The notes: a model not told the origin generated them from the sequence alone. 64,000 bases of DNA from Odobenus rosmarus divergens (GCF_000321225.1 NW_004451859.1:94918-158917); one strand, 5' to 3'; positions 1 to 11,105 are shown, counted from the stretch's first letter. Made by a program: numbers and translations.

Positions 1-424
1 CCCCAAAGTTGTGTGAGTTTTAGCCTCTTGGAGCTCAATGTGGTTCTCACAGTGAGGATCAGAGAAAAGTCCCCTGGTGCCTCCAACAGAGGGAGAAAAA
101 GGGGGCCATGTTGAAATACACCTGAGCATCCGGTCAGGAGAAAGTGGGTAACCCCAGCCTGACCTGCTGGAGTCTTATCAGAGCCTAAGTGACCTGAGGA
201 AGGGGAAATACCACAATCCCAGGCCCCTTTATCCATCCCGTGCCACCTCGGTGGGGAGAAGAAACCAGAGAAACGCAGGTGAAGTCTAGAGTCCAGAGGT
301 AAAGTCTCAGGGTAAAGACAAAGGCCTCGCTCCTAGGACTATAGCCGCCTCCCCTCGCCCACACCTCACCACACATTACTAAGGCCGGGTTACAGCAGTC
401 CCCTTCATCCAGTTGGTGACGTCT
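1..424. other. Non-coding sequence, unassigned
   Basis: No recognised exon, SINE or LINE. The last part (about 380-424) may already belong to the old L1 that becomes recognisable downstream. Confidence 0.4.
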
Positions 425-665
425 GGTTATCATGAAAACATTACAAGGCAGACTAAAAGGCAAAAAAAAAAAAAAAAAATCCCAGTTTGAAGAGACAGAG
501 CAGGTGTCAGATCCAGACGTGACAAGGATGTTGGAATTCTCAGACAAGGAACTTAAAACAACCGCGATTACTATGCGGAGGCCTCAAATGGATAAAAGAC
601 GGCAACGCGACTGCCTACACCTTCCAGAATTTTCGAGAAAGTTTGAAACTGTTCACCTTCCCTTG
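425..665 (+). pseudogene. Ancient L1 fragment, 5' part of ORF1
   Basis: The reading GAAGAGACAGAGCAGG, then a 'TTGGAATTCTCAGACAAGGA' stretch and 'ATGGATAAA', follows the coiled-coil-proximal part of mammalian L1 ORF1p (EETEQ..., LEFSDKELKTT in translation). ORF1p is the RNA-binding chaperone of the L1 particle. An A17 run (463-479) interrupts it and the frame ends within about 80 codons, so it is a dead fragment. No ORF2 follows. Confidence 0.65.
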
Positions 666-1514
666 AGATCTATCTCTTGATCTTCACCCAAAAACAGAAT
701 GGTACTGGTTACCAGACTAAACTCAAGGACAGGGAATCACAGACCATCAGAGCAGGGCCAACGTCAACTCTTCCCTCTCCCCTCTGTTTCCTATTTTGAC
801 CCCTACCCTCCACTCCAGGCCATACTCTGCAGTCAACTCCAGAGCCCCTTCAGATAAAAGCTCAGGAACTCACTGCTTTGAAGGGTAAATGAGGGCTTAA
901 AGGTGTCATGGCTCCCCGGGGCATCTGCATCATAAAAGAGGAGGGTTCAGACAATAACCCACCTCTGAAGGTGGGTTTGAGAATTTTGTTTCCAGGTTAA
1001 GGGATTTTTTTTTTTAATTTTTTTTTTGGCTGGGTCTCTCTAAATCTCCCAAATTCAGAGGCAGCTTAGCATTTACTCTAAAGCTGGGACCCAGAGGCCT
1101 GTTTCTTTCCCAGGGATGAGAGATTTTCGCTAATGTGCTCTTTTTGATGTTTCTCCAACTCAGAGTCTGGAAAAGGCTCTCTTCTACCCACCCCCCAGAT
1201 AGAGAAACTAGCTACCAGATCCGCTGGGGGTCCAGCTGGGGGCCTTAAAACGGATGAAACTGACTCGTTTAAAATTATTTATAAAAGGGTCTCCTTCTTT
1301 TATTTTAATGAGTCCCCAAATGGAATCTTTCACCAGATTTCTGAAAAGTGTAAAAACTAACAAATATTGGATTTGTTTTCCTTTCCCTAATCTCCCTTCT
1401 GCTAAGGAGCAATAAAATGACCCCCCAAAAGGCTTTTTCTGCATGGATGGCATAGGACAGCCAGGCATGACTCTTAAGCACTTGACAAACAGGGCCTCCT
1501 GTAACTTTCATGAA
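666..1514. other. Non-coding sequence without recognisable repeats
   Basis: Apart from T-rich runs near 1010-1027, I see no gene or known repeat. It could hold decayed repeats below visual recognition. Confidence 0.4.
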
Positions 1515-1625
1515 AATACAGGGAGTTAAGGGCTATTTTTATCCCTAAGTGACTGGTCCAAGGCTTTGCAGCCAGGGAGGGGGAGAGCGGGAAACTGGTG
1601 CACAGCCTCTTGACTCACTCTACTA
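1515..1625 (-). repeat. MIR SINE remnant
   Basis: The order 'TTTTTATCCCTAAGTGACTGG..CCAAGGCTTTGCAGCCAGGGAG' resembles the reverse complement of the MIR core (counts of bases in a column, then 'cacagctag' and 'cagagc'). It is highly diverged, and the boundaries are approximate. Confidence 0.4.
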
Positions 1626-1789
1626 CTCCTTATTATCGAAGAAAGCCCAAAGCCTTCGGCTACCACATGAGAGAAGAGGATCTGATTAAGCATGAATAAA
1701 GGAAAACTGCTCTTTTATAGATTTCAACGTTTTTACAATAGCAATATAATTTGAGAGATGGAGCCTCAACAGAATAGAAGCTGAAATAG

Positions 1790-1905
1790 GAGTCTCTGCC
1801 TTGATAGACTAGTTAGCATGTGATACATTCTCTGAGCCCCTATTAGATCATCCATAAAATGATGATAGTAGCCAATATCTTAATTTGTATACAGAGTAAT
1901 GGTAC
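1790..1905 (+). repeat. MIR SINE remnant
   Basis: 'CATTCTCTGAGCCCC' followed by 'ATCCATAAAATGATGATAGTAG' matches the MIR pattern 'ctctgagcctcagtttcctcatctgtaaaatgg-gataatag'. Old and 5'-truncated. Confidence 0.5.
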
Positions 1906-2908
1906 ATGAAAGTTCTCCAAAAACTGTTAAGACCCCATCTAAATGTCAGGAGCAATTATTTTTATCCATATACATGATTGAGAGACAAAACACAAATCGT
2001 ACACTTGCAGCCACTGAGTTAAAGGCTCTTAATGAGTTAGAAAAATTAAACACTCCCCTACTTGTGTTTAAAACTGGCATCACGCAATATAAAGATGAAC
2101 AACGAAATTCAGGCTGATCGTTTCAATTTTTAATTTTTCTGTCCTTGGAATTTTCTTTTATTCATCTCTTTATTCCATGCCAGCACCTCAAACGGCACTT
2201 TTTCCTGGTTTTTGAAAAAGAGACCCCCCCTGGTGCAAAATGCAAAGGACCCCACCAATGATGTGGCCAGGCCTGGGCTCAAGACGGGTTCTCCACTAAA
2301 ACTTGAAAACATTCTCCAAGGCAGATTATATATAAATAAACAGATTACGGCTTCCCCTCCAGCAGCAAACTGCCCCGTGTTCCCACACATCTCCCATGAA
2401 ACACGTCTACTCTTGATATCACTGATTATCGATACAGGATCATTCATTGTATGGCTTACTTGGGTTATTCAAGATTAAAGAACATATACAGAACGAATAT
2501 TCTTCAGAGAAGACCCTACCCCTTTTCCTCACTTGTGAGCTTCTCCCACGTGGCTCTGGATATTTTCACTAACATCTCACAAACCTCCTGACTAAAACGC
2601 TCATAAACCTTTTCCTCAAACCAACCACACTACACGCTAATGGTCTACATATTGCTTATCAGCTGAATTTCTTTTTCTGCCTGTATTACCATGTCTTTGC
2701 TGTACACTGTCAGGTGTATATATTTTTCTGTTGGTATCTGTCAACTTTTTTTTAAAAAGCAAATGCAGCTTTATTGGACCCCTTCCATAGAATACTCAAC
2801 ATATTAGCTATACACAAATAGGTTATTTCCTAAAGTAAAATACATTTTAAAATTATAAAGGGTAAGACCAGCAAGGTATTTTAGAGATCATTAAGCTCAG
2901 GTTTTTCC
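1906..2908. other. Non-coding sequence, nothing assigned
   Basis: AT-rich, with no splice-bounded open frame I would defend and no known repeat recognised. Confidence 0.4.
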
Positions 2909-2920
2909 AAAGTATTTCTT

Positions 2921-3133
2921 TTTTTTTTAAGATTTTATTTATTTATTGAGAGAGAGTGAGCACATGCACAAGCACTCATTCTCAAGAACATGGGGCAAGG
3001 GGGGCGCAGAGGGAGAGGGAGAAGCAGACTCCCTGCTGAGCAGGGAGCCCTACTTGGTTCATTCCCAAGACCCCAAGATCATGACCTGAGGAGAAGGCCG
3101 ACGCCTAACTGACCGAGCCACCCAGGTGCCCCC
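2921..3133 (-). repeat. Can-SINE (SINEC), full length
   Basis: It begins with the reversed A-tail TTTTTTTTAAGATTTTATTT and ends with the reversed tRNA-Lys head (GAGCCACCCAGGTGCCCC). It is flanked by a perfect 12-bp TSD AAAGTATTTCTT (2909-2920 and 3134-3145). It depends on L1 proteins for mobility and has an internal pol III promoter in the head. Confidence 0.95.
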
Positions 3134-3392
3134 AAAGTATTTCTTATGGAACTATACTTCCAGGAGTAGTTAAAAGTTGCTATCTTAAAAAGAAAAAAAA
3201 GTAATAATGGAAGTTTTTTCTAGGGTCAAATAAATTTTGGCAATAATTGGATAAAATAGTATTTGGCAGATTTCTTTACTGCAGCAATTCTTAGTGCTAA
3301 TGTGCTTCGTGAATTTCCAAGAAAGGGATGTTTCTTGCTGCGTTGTCCAAGGAATCATATTTTGAAGGAGTCTGTAGAATGTACTTTGGAGG

Positions 3393-3590
3393 GGGCGCCT
3401 CGGTGGCTCAGGCGTTGAGCGTCTGCCTTCAGCTCGGGTCATGATCCCAGGGTTCTGGGATCGAGCCCCGCATTGGGCTCCCTGCTCAGCGGGAAGCCTG
3501 TTTCTCTCTCTCCCATTTCCCCTGCTTGTGTTCCCTCTCTCGCTGTCTCTCTCTTTCAAATAAATAAATAAAATCTTTAGAAAAAAAAAA
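3393..3590 (+). repeat. Can-SINE, full length, young type
   Basis: The head reads GGCGCCTCGGTGGCTCAGGCGTTGAGC, with the shortened 'GGCGTTGAGC' form. It has a CT-rich middle and an AATAAATAAATAAAATC tail. A 17-bp perfect TSD AGAATGTACTTTGGAGG lies at 3376-3392 and 3591-3607. The antisense strand gives a chance 173-codon open frame. Confidence 0.95.
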
Positions 3591-3699
3591 AGAATGTACT
3601 TTGGAGGAGGATAATCTATTCTGACCCTCCCCCCCCACACACACACACCAAGCAAAGTGATTTTCCTTGTTACAAATCTGGAAGAAAAATCATGGCCAG

Positions 3700-4115
3700 A
3701 GCCCACATCTCCTGACCCCCAGGCAGGGCTCCTTCCTCTACGTCATAGAAAGTCAGTACTGAGATGGGTCTGCACAATCAGACTTTAATAAAATTACCCT
3801 TATCTTCCATTCATTTCTACACCTATTCCCACAATTTACCACTCCTAGAAACCCAAACTCCTTTTCTTTTTCCTTGCCACTTCACAAATTTACCGCCCTT
3901 TGTTAAAATGCTTAGATAAGCCCTTGAATCCAACTACCCTTTTGGGATCTTCATTTCTTATCCACTAAGGCCTCCCCACACATAAACATCAAAATAGTAA
4001 CATCAAATAAAATTTGTATGCCTTTTCTTCTGTTAACCCATCCATTTGTTAATTTAATTAGCATGCCACAGTCACAGAAGAGGGTAGAAAAATTTTTTTT
4101 CCTTCCCTACAACAA
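3700..4115 (+). repeat. Solo LTR of an endogenous retrovirus, 3' part recognisable
   Basis: A polyadenylation signal AATAAA (4006-4011) is followed about 100 bp later by a U5-like end: 'CTTCTGTTAACCCATCC', 'GTTAATTTAATTAGCATGCC', then 'GAGGGTAGAAAAATTTTTTTTCC' and a CA end. The same U5 layout occurs at 6256-6558 and, inverted, at 33025-33480. The 5' edge is a guess. No gag-pol-env is attached. Confidence 0.5.
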
Positions 4116-4584
4116 CCACACTTCCCTCTGTAAAACCACCTGCACCACATCTGTGTGTTCTTGGACTACTGAATCAGATCAAAGAAGTCAGGATATGAAG
4201 AAGAAAGAGCAAAACCAAAGAAAGAGTGCCAAATTAAAAAAGAATACTGTATATTATCTATGATTTCAAGACTTTAAGTCAAAATATGATAGGACATGAG
4301 GTTCCACTTTTCAACAGATATATTAATCGCTGTAAGATTTTATCTACATACACAAATCTACAAGCCACTAACCCTGTTACAAAACTCACAGTTTAGCTTC
4401 ATCTCTTCACAGGGATCCACATTAGTCTTATTTACATGGAAATCATCCTCCGCTTCTGTGTTTTACCAGAATGTCTCCAGGAAGTTCCATTCCCAGAATT
4501 CTTTTAAACAGCCTCACAGTTTTAATTGGTACACTTGATTTCCCTCACATCTTTTTCTCTCAATAAACTGTTGATCAATCAATC
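4116..4584. other. Non-coding sequence, nothing assigned
   Basis: AT-rich. An ATCAATCAATCAATAA micro-repeat lies just before the next L1 target site. Confidence 0.4.
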
Positions 4585-4600
4585 AATAAGCAGAGATGTA

Positions 4601-5053
4601 CGACTGATGAATGGATAAAGATGTGATATATATGTCTATACACACATGCACATATATATACATACAATGGAATATTACTCAGCCATCAAAAAGGATGACA
4701 TAGATGCAGCTAGAGAGTATTATGCTAAACGAAATAAGTCAATCAGAGAAAGACAAATACCATGTAATTTCACCCATATGTGGAATTTAAGAAAGAAAAC
4801 AGATGAACATATGGGAAGGGGGGAAAGAACAAAAGGAGAGAAGGAAACAAACCATAAGAGACTCTTGATGACAGAGAACAAACTGAAGGATGGAGGGAGG
4901 CAGGTGGGGGATGGGCTAGATGGGGGATGGGCCTTAAGGAGGGCACTTGTGATGAGCACTGGGTGTTGTATGTAAGTGATCAATCACTGACTTCTACTCC
5001 AGAAACCAATACTGCACTATATGATAACTACCTAAAATTCAAATTTAAAAAAA
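4601..5053 (+). mobile_element. 5'-truncated L1, ORF2 end plus 3' UTR
   Basis: 'ATGGAATATTACTCAGCCATCAAAAAGGATGA' encodes the L1 ORF2p C-terminal MEYYSAIK motif. It is followed by the carnivore L1 3' end (ATAAGAGACTCTTGATG, GTGATGAGCACTGGGTGTTG) and an A-rich tail. A 16-bp TSD with one mismatch (AATAAGCAGAGATGTA / AATAAGCATAGATGTA) lies at 4585-4600 and 5054-5069. It is a dead-on-arrival copy. Confidence 0.9.
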
Positions 5054-5069
5054 AATAAGCATAGATGTA

Positions 5070-6128
5070 GATATCTGGTGGGGTTAGGGCACTTCTAACC
5101 TTGACATAGAACCAGTTTGATTTCTCTGAAGTAAAAAAAAAAAATTCCTTTTGCCTTTAAGACTTCTCACCTAGGTTACCCTTCCAGGGATCAAAATCCG
5201 AAAGCCCAGAAAGTGATCTCAATTTATCAAAGCTGTTGGAAAGGAAAGCCTTTGACATGCAGCATGCCTGCACACCTGTTTTGACCTGGATTGGCTGCTC
5301 AGTCCTGTTTTGACCCGGATTGGCTGCTCAGTCTCCAGAAATCCCCTGGGTTTTTGGGCTTCCTCTAAGGGATAACTAATACACACAGGAGTACACAGCA
5401 GCTCTTCGTAAAACACTTCCTTCTTTCTCTTCTGTCCTGCTCTAATAACTTCACCAATATAGGTCAACCCACAGTTATTCCTTGTATGTAAAACAATTAC
5501 CCTGCAAGCCTCCTTCAAGTTTGACTTCTACCTTATTGTTAACCACTGCTATGACAGTAATCACTGTTATATTTTTACCCATGACACTTCACAGAAAAAG
5601 ATCATGCCCTCATTTGTCAAGGGGAGAAATGCCATAAGGCTAATGAGTGAGGATTCCTTCACATTATTAAAGCTCTTTTGACCCAGTTTCTGCAGGACAA
5701 GGTGTGAGCACATCAAGGCTGCCAGTTCCTAATGCATTTTCCAGTTCGGTTCACTCTAACAAGCATTTTTTTAAAACATCTTAAATATACAAAGATTAAA
5801 GAGACATGGCCTCTGCCCCCAAGGACTCGGAGTTAAGTGGGAGCAAGAGAAATAGGAAAAGGTATCTTGAAGGTAGTATGACAAGTGCCAACCAGAGGGG
5901 AATGTACCGTGATGCTAATGAGGCCAAAGCTCTCACGTCCACAGTCCCTTTTGAGAAAGAAGGTTCCTAGCATTAGGGCCAACAGCAGGCTGCCCCAGGA
6001 TGGGCCACTGTGGCATGAACAGCATTCTGAGTTAAAAGCAATCAAAACCCAGCAGATTCAGGAAAAACTGTTAACATCCCCCCTCAACTACCTGCTTGTA
6101 CCAGGAAGAGAGCTATTAACAGAGACAC
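5070..6128. other. Non-coding sequence with one short tandem duplication
   Basis: No gene seen. It contains the 29-bp tandem duplication listed separately at 5275-5332. Confidence 0.4.
5275..5332. repeat. 29-bp tandem duplication carrying two inverted CCAAT boxes
   Basis: Units 5275-5303 and 5304-5332 are identical except for one T/C difference. Each holds GGATTGGCTGCTCAG, which contains ATTGG, the complement of CCAAT and the core of an NF-Y site. Binding is not shown. Confidence 0.85.
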
Positions 6129-6130
6129 CC

Positions 6131-6257
6131 CCTTTTTTTTAAAATTTTATTTATTTATTTGACAGAGAGAGAGAGAGCACAAACAGGGGGAGTGGCAGGC
6201 AGAGGGAGAAGCAGGGTCCCCACTGAGCAAGGAGCCCAATGCAGGACTCAATCCCTT
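6131..6257 (-). repeat. Can-SINE, lacking its tRNA head
   Basis: The reversed tail and CT-rich part are clear (ATTTTATTTATTTATTTGAC, GAAGCAGGGTCCCC). The copy stops at 'GGACTCAATCCC', so the head is missing (5' truncation). It abuts an LTR-like segment. Confidence 0.9.
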
Positions 6258-6558
6258 TGTGGGAGAAATGTATCTATATAACAGGGTAACGCCTTTGTTT
6301 TCCAAACATCTCCTCTCACCTTCCTGCTAATGATCTTTCTCCCCTTTCTCCCATTTGTATCCTCGGACCACTGCCCCTCTCCTTAGCTCACCCAAGCGTC
6401 ATGTTGCCTATCTTTGGAATTTCCATGTCTGTGTGGATTCCTCATACGTATGTACGTATGCTATTAAATTTGATTTTCTCCATTAATCTCACATCACTTT
6501 GATTCATACTCCAGCTAGAAGGATCTTGAAGGGCAAAAGAAATTCTTCTTCCCTGACA
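6258..6558 (+). repeat. Solo LTR, U3/R/U5 remnant
   Basis: It has a poly(A) signal variant ATTAAA (6463-6468), then 'CATTAATCTCACATCAC', 'AGCTAGAAGGATCTTGAAGG' and the terminal 'CTTCTTCCCTGACA', the usual end of a retroviral U5. An 8-bp tandem unit TACGTATG x2 lies at 6445-6460. It is similar in layout to the LTRs at 3700-4115 and 33025-33480. The 5' edge is uncertain because a SINE abuts it. Confidence 0.5.
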
Positions 6559-6623
6559 CTAGCAAGATGTTGATATGATCATAAGCTTTTGTAGTTACAA
6601 AATTAAGATTTTTGTGTACTCCT

Positions 6624-6837
6624 TTTCATTTATTTATTTGTTTGTTTGTTTATTTGAGAGAGAGAGAGCACAGGTGTGCAAGTCAGGAGGAGCAGAAGGG
6701 GAGGGAGAAAGAATCTGAAGCAGACTCCACACTGAGGATGGAGTGCGATGTGGGGCTCAATCCCACGTTGGCGAGATCATGACCTGAGCCGAAATCAAGA
6801 GTCGAATGCTTAACCGACTGAGCCACCCAGCCTCCCC
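6624..6837 (-). repeat. Can-SINE, older type
   Basis: Reversed tail TTTATTTATTTG(TTTG)n, and reversed head 'AAATCAAGAGTCGAATGCTTAACCGACTGAGCCACCC'. The 'GAAATCAAGAGTC' variant marks an older subfamily. An imperfect TSD begins at 6613 (TGTGTACT) and 6838 (TGTGTACA). Confidence 0.92.
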
Positions 6838-6854
6838 TGTGTACACTCTTTCTT

Positions 6855-7875
6855 AAGAATGACACCCAAACCCTACAGGCCTCCAGAGCCTTATGCTATC
6901 AGAGATCAGCCCTGATGCTCCTTTCCCATTTTTGGAAACAATGGGTTTTGACTGGTTAAGGACAGGAAATCCACCCTCAAACCTCATCCAAAGTAACCAC
7001 AACACAGAGACCTTGTAACACAAATGATAAGTCCACACTATTACGATGATGATGCTGTCAGCAAAGACCTTAACCACGAAAGGATATGTTTTTTCAATGT
7101 GAAATTAGGACAGAATTTAATGAAATAAATAGTCAAAAATCCATCTCTCCTTACTGACGCTATTGTAAGAACTGGCCTGGCCTTCTCCTAAAGGCCCTGA
7201 ACATCCCTAGCAGAGCAGCTTTTGTACAGAGAAGTGGGTAAAATGCTAACTTCCTGAAGTGGAAAACTTTTACATAAAGATGAGGCAAAGCAATTTATAG
7301 CACTAACTTGGGCGTTATAGAATTTAGAATCAATAAGCCTTGGGAACTCCCCAAATCTATCTATACATAAAGCATATTGATAGCTAGTTAGACACAAGAG
7401 AGAATTGAGATATATTTATACACACACTCACGCACATATGTGTGAGCTTAATTATGTCAACCCAAATTCCAGGCATACAGATGACTCCACCTAAAACAAC
7501 ATGCTGCCTTCCCACGTCCCACAGAACTTAAGGTAGTGAGCTAAAGACTCAAAACTCCATTCCCTCTTTATTGCCATCCTTAAAATTCTCACTTTGATAT
7601 ATAGAGGATCAAGAACAGAATTAGATCTATTTAAGTCGTTATTTGTTAGTCAAATGAAAAAGAAACAAACAGTAGCCAAGGCAACTCTAGGTCAATCGTG
7701 AACGTCTTCAGTTTCCCATTAAGTCATGCTTTCGGGTTACTGTGGGAGATGCTAAGGCTGCCACCCCCTGATCACAGGAAGGGGGCCATCCTGAGAGTAT
7801 TTCCTTCAGAAAGCAAACAAGCATGGACTATTTTCTGTTATCTTTGCCTCTTCTAAAAGTGGGCGCAACAGAGAA
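6855..7875. other. Non-coding sequence, nothing assigned
   Basis: No exon or repeat recognised. A short CACACACTCACGCACATATGTGTG tract lies near 7420-7443. Confidence 0.4.
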
Positions 7876-7876
7876 G

Positions 7877-7976
7877 CCCCGGGGCTGGCTCAGGACATGG
7901 AGTGTGCAACTCTTGATCTCGGGGTTGTGAGTTTGAGACCCATGTTGGGTGTAGAGATTACTTAAAAAATAAAACA
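7877..7976 (+). repeat. Can-SINE, old short type without CT-rich region
   Basis: 'CTCTTGATCTCGGGGTTGTGAG' then 'TTGGGTGTAGAGATTACTTAAAAAATAAAA' is the short early Can-SINE form. It stands head-to-tail with the next SINE. Confidence 0.85.
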
Positions 7977-7982
7977 ACCCTT

Positions 7983-8130
7983 AGGGATGCCTGGGTGGTT
8001 CAGTTGGTTGGGCATCCAACTCTTGATCTCAGGAGTTCTCAGGTCCTGATCTCAGGGTTGTGAGTTCAAGCCTTACATTGGGCTCCACGTTGGGCATGGA
8101 GCCTACTTTAAAAAAAAAAAAAAAAAAAAC
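7983..8130 (+). repeat. Can-SINE, old short type
   Basis: The head is 'GGGATGCCTGGGTGGTTCAG'. It has 'GCCTACTTT' plus an A-run of about 20 and a following A/T stretch. An internal partial repetition of 'TCTTGATCTCAGG-GTTCTCAGG' extends the head. Confidence 0.88.
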
Positions 8131-8734
8131 TTATCAAAAAAAAAATATATATATAAATAAAAGTGGGACACATAGCCGTTACTTCCACTACCATTCCCCA
8201 CCATTCTACCTCCTTTCTTCCCACCTGTTCTCATTTCCTTTTCCCAAAGCTAGCTTATAAGGCTTTTAGCACAGTTTTTATTCATCCAGAAAAAATGTTT
8301 AATAAGCATCTTAAGCTGGTTGGCAAAGTTTTTGCCATTTTGCTTCACACATCCAAAAAAAAATTTTTTTTAATTAGTTTTTTGCGGGATGCCAGTGAGA
8401 GATACAAAGTTGAGTAAGACCCTGTGTGTTACGTGTCTGCCTCCCACGGGCTCCCCATCTATGTTGTAATGTTGCTACTGTTGGCTTGTCCATGCAGGGT
8501 GGCAAGTTCCTTTAGAGCAATGTGGCATCTGAGTATCCTCCCAGGCCCTTCTCAGGCAGAGAGCTTTTCATGTGGGAAGCATGCTCAGAAATTATCTAGG
8601 AAGGAGGGGGACTAATTTCTCAGCTTTCATTCTGGTAAAGAACATTCAAGAGGACTATTCCCTTCCTTTTTAGAAGACACTTCTGGTGTATCCGTGGTAA
8701 TATTCCAGTTTTGAAAAACCACCTCATTAGAAAA
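8131..8734. other. Non-coding sequence, nothing assigned
   Basis: No feature beyond short A and T runs. Confidence 0.4.
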
Positions 8735-9010
8735 TCAATTCTAGGCTCTGCTCCTAACCAGCCATGTGATTTTAGGCAACTCGACCTCACTGAGGATCAA
8801 TTTTCTCATAAGTAAAATGGATAATAGATTTCTTTGTTTTTTCTTTTCTTTTGGTAATGATGTATTTCTACCTCCCTGAAATACTCTAAAAAATAAGTGG
8901 AAGATAATTTATGCAAAACGGTTTCCTTCACCTAATAAATATTCAAACAACATTGCTCTAATTGTTATGACATAAAATGCAAAGTATAATGTCTGGTAGA
9001 AAGTTCGGTA
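8735..9010 (+). repeat. MIR SINE remnant
   Basis: 'GCTCCTAACCAGCCATGTGATTTTAGGCAACTCGACCTCACTGAGGATCAATTTTCTCATAAGTAAAATGG' has the MIR order (parts shown in the window from 8739). The 3' half is diverged. Confidence 0.65.
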
Positions 9011-9051
9011 TTCTCACTGATAGGATTAACTGTATTTATCACCAGGCACTC

Positions 9052-9110
9052 AGGTGTTTTTTGTTTTGTTTTGTTTTGTTTTGTTTTGTTTTGTTTTGTT
9101 TTGTTTTGTT
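9052..9110 (-). mobile_element. (TTTTG)n insert flanked by a 13-bp TSD
   Basis: A run of about ten TTTTG units, preceded by AGGTG, lies between perfect copies of TCACCAGGCACTC (9039-9051 and 9111-9123). No SINE or LINE body is present. The structure equals a retrotransposition that copied only an A-rich (AAAAC)n tail, followed by repeat growth. A templated duplication is the alternative. Confidence 0.7.
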
Positions 9111-9123
9111 TCACCAGGCACTC

Positions 9124-9530
9124 TGTTTGACTAATAATGCCTGATGCAGTCCTGTTTCAAGGTTTAGCTCTTTTGCTAGTGTGGAGTTTTCAGAAGGGTT
9201 CCAGAAGTTGGGCTTTACTGCAAACTATTTGGTCTAAAGAATATTTCCAGGATTTTGAACACTATATGGGGGAAAAAATTACACCTAATGTATACCCAGT
9301 TTTTTTCTCCTTTCCAATGAAGACTCAACAGAAGGTTCTACAGTGAACTGAAACGAGTATCGACAGAGGAGTAAAATGAATTAAGAGCGTCATTAGACCA
9401 TTAACTGAGAGCATCACTCAACTCAGGTGGGACCATTTGATGCATGAGGCATGCACTCAGCAGTGAGACCAAGTCCTAAGTACCGGATCTTTCACTCTTT
9501 AGTTATGTGGCCCAACACACCTTACTTGCA

Positions 9531-9565
<35 letters not shown>

Positions 9566-10788
9566 ATGAGGTTACTGTGATTACATTAAATACTATATGT
9601 AATCAACACAGGCGCTCAGTAAATGTCAACATTTGCTTTGGTGAGGGCAGCAGAGCATGAAGATTTACTATTAAACAGATGTTCTGCCAAGAATGGGCTG
9701 CATTCCCCCCTCATGTTTCCAATACTTCATCAAATTCCACAAAGACACAAATTATGAACAACACATGCAACCAACAACCTTTGAAATGAGATATAGAGCA
9801 GTAATGATTTTTCCACTCCATTTTCCCAGAATTATAGAAAGAGTAAAGGAAAAAATGAGCCTGTCGTCATTCTTCTGTCCGCACTCTAAATTTGGAAGTT
9901 ACATTAATTCTCTTTACATTGACTGCCTCGCTAATGAGTTTACCAAGTGATATTATACAATGTTGACAGTAAATATTTCATCTTAGCCGCTGACTAGGTT
10001 TATTAACTGAATTTTCCTGTGTTTATTTACTGATTTCATTTCTTCAATGCTTAATGATATATCTGCAAAAGGAGACTCAGACATGAATGAACCAGACTGC
10101 AACTCCCATGAGGGCAAAAACAAATCTGACAAAGTTCACAGAATAAGGACAGCTACCAAGTCACATTGGAGGCAAAGAACAAAATCTTTTCTAATTGGCT
10201 GATTTGGATAAATTACATATTAAGTTCTGTACCCTTTCCAACATGGCAACTTACACACACACACAGGAACTGAATTATGCTAGAAATTATTACCCACATG
10301 CAGCGAATCGCTCTCAGCCCTAGAACACATGAATCTTTTGCAAGATGGTCTGACTATTCAGAAAAAGATTATAAATCATTTTTATATTGTTCATGTGTGT
10401 ATGTGCATGTGTACATGTGTTGCAGTGTTGGGTTAGGAAACATGCAAAAAATAACCTTGACCTTAGACAACCTTAATGTGATTAACTTGTCAGGGAATGC
10501 ATTAGAAGAGTAAACATCTATTCACCTTTTTACCATGTTCCCAGCTTCTGGTGCCAATGAGAAGCAAACAGCTCGACTATCCTAGGGTTACTTTTATGTC
10601 TCCATCCTAGACTCATAGATTGGCTTCTGAAATTGAAAAAAAGAAAGGAAGGTTATCTGCTTGTCTTCTCAGAAGGTCAAAATTAGAAGGAAAGAGAATT
10701 GAATGTGAACCAAGTCACAGATCTGTTTTAGTATCCGTAGACCAGAAGATATTATAAGAAGAGAAACCTGAACAAATTTAAAAAGAAA
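9124..10788. other. Non-coding sequence with microsatellites
   Basis: It holds a (CA)15-16 microsatellite at 9532-9562, a shorter CA run at 10252-10265, and a TG-rich stretch at 10388-10421. No gene or interspersed repeat was recognised. Confidence 0.5.
9532..9562. repeat. (CA)n microsatellite
   Basis: An uninterrupted CA run of about 31 bases, likely length-polymorphic. Confidence 0.95.
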
Positions 10789-10800
10789 GAAAACAAGATG

Positions 10801-10936
10801 GGGCGCCTCGGTGGCTCAGTCGGTTGAACGTCTGCCTTCAGCTCGGGTCATGATCCCAGAGTCCTTGCTTCTCCCTCTGCCCCTCCCCAAGCATCCCCCG
10901 CCCCTCTCTCTCTGTCTCAAATAAATAAATAAATCT
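10801..10936 (+). repeat. Can-SINE with internal deletion
   Basis: The head GGGGCGCCTCGGTGGCTCAGTCGG is intact up to 'ATGATCCCAGA', then it jumps to 'GTCCTTGCTTCTCCCTCTGCC' in the CT-rich part and the AATAAATAAATAAATCTG tail. A TSD GAAAACAAGA (10789-10798 and 11101-11110) encloses both the SINE and the purine tract, so the tract grew from its tail. Confidence 0.92.
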
Positions 10937-11010
10937 GAAGGAAGGAAGGAAGGGAGGAAGGGAGGAAAGGAGGAAGGAAGGAAGGAAGGAAGGAAGGAAG
11001 GAAGGAAGAC

Positions 11011-11053
<43 letters not shown>

Positions 11054-11105
11054 AAAAGAAAAGAAAAGAAAAGAAAAGAAAAGAAAAGAAAAAAAGAAGA
11101 GAAAA
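10937..11105. repeat. Purine tract (GAAG)n(GAAA)n(GAAAA)n
   Basis: 169 nt with a single pyrimidine (C at 11010). GAAG/GGAAG units dominate to 11009, then GAAA, then GAAAA. Mirror symmetry makes it triplex (H-DNA) prone. It is a tail expansion of the SINE at 10801. Confidence 0.95.

Noticed and set aside
3185..3706. 173-codon open frame on the minus strand
   Set aside because: It runs antisense through a full Can-SINE and simple repeats; no protein family, and the SINE inserted recently with a 17-bp TSD.
5275..5332. CRISPR-like repeat
   Set aside because: Two adjacent units with no spacer; mammalian context; an ordinary tandem duplication.
7877..8130. tRNA-like heads as tRNA genes (all Can-SINE heads)
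   Set aside because: They are tRNA-Lys-derived SINE heads with bodies and tails; none folds as a complete tRNA gene on inspection.
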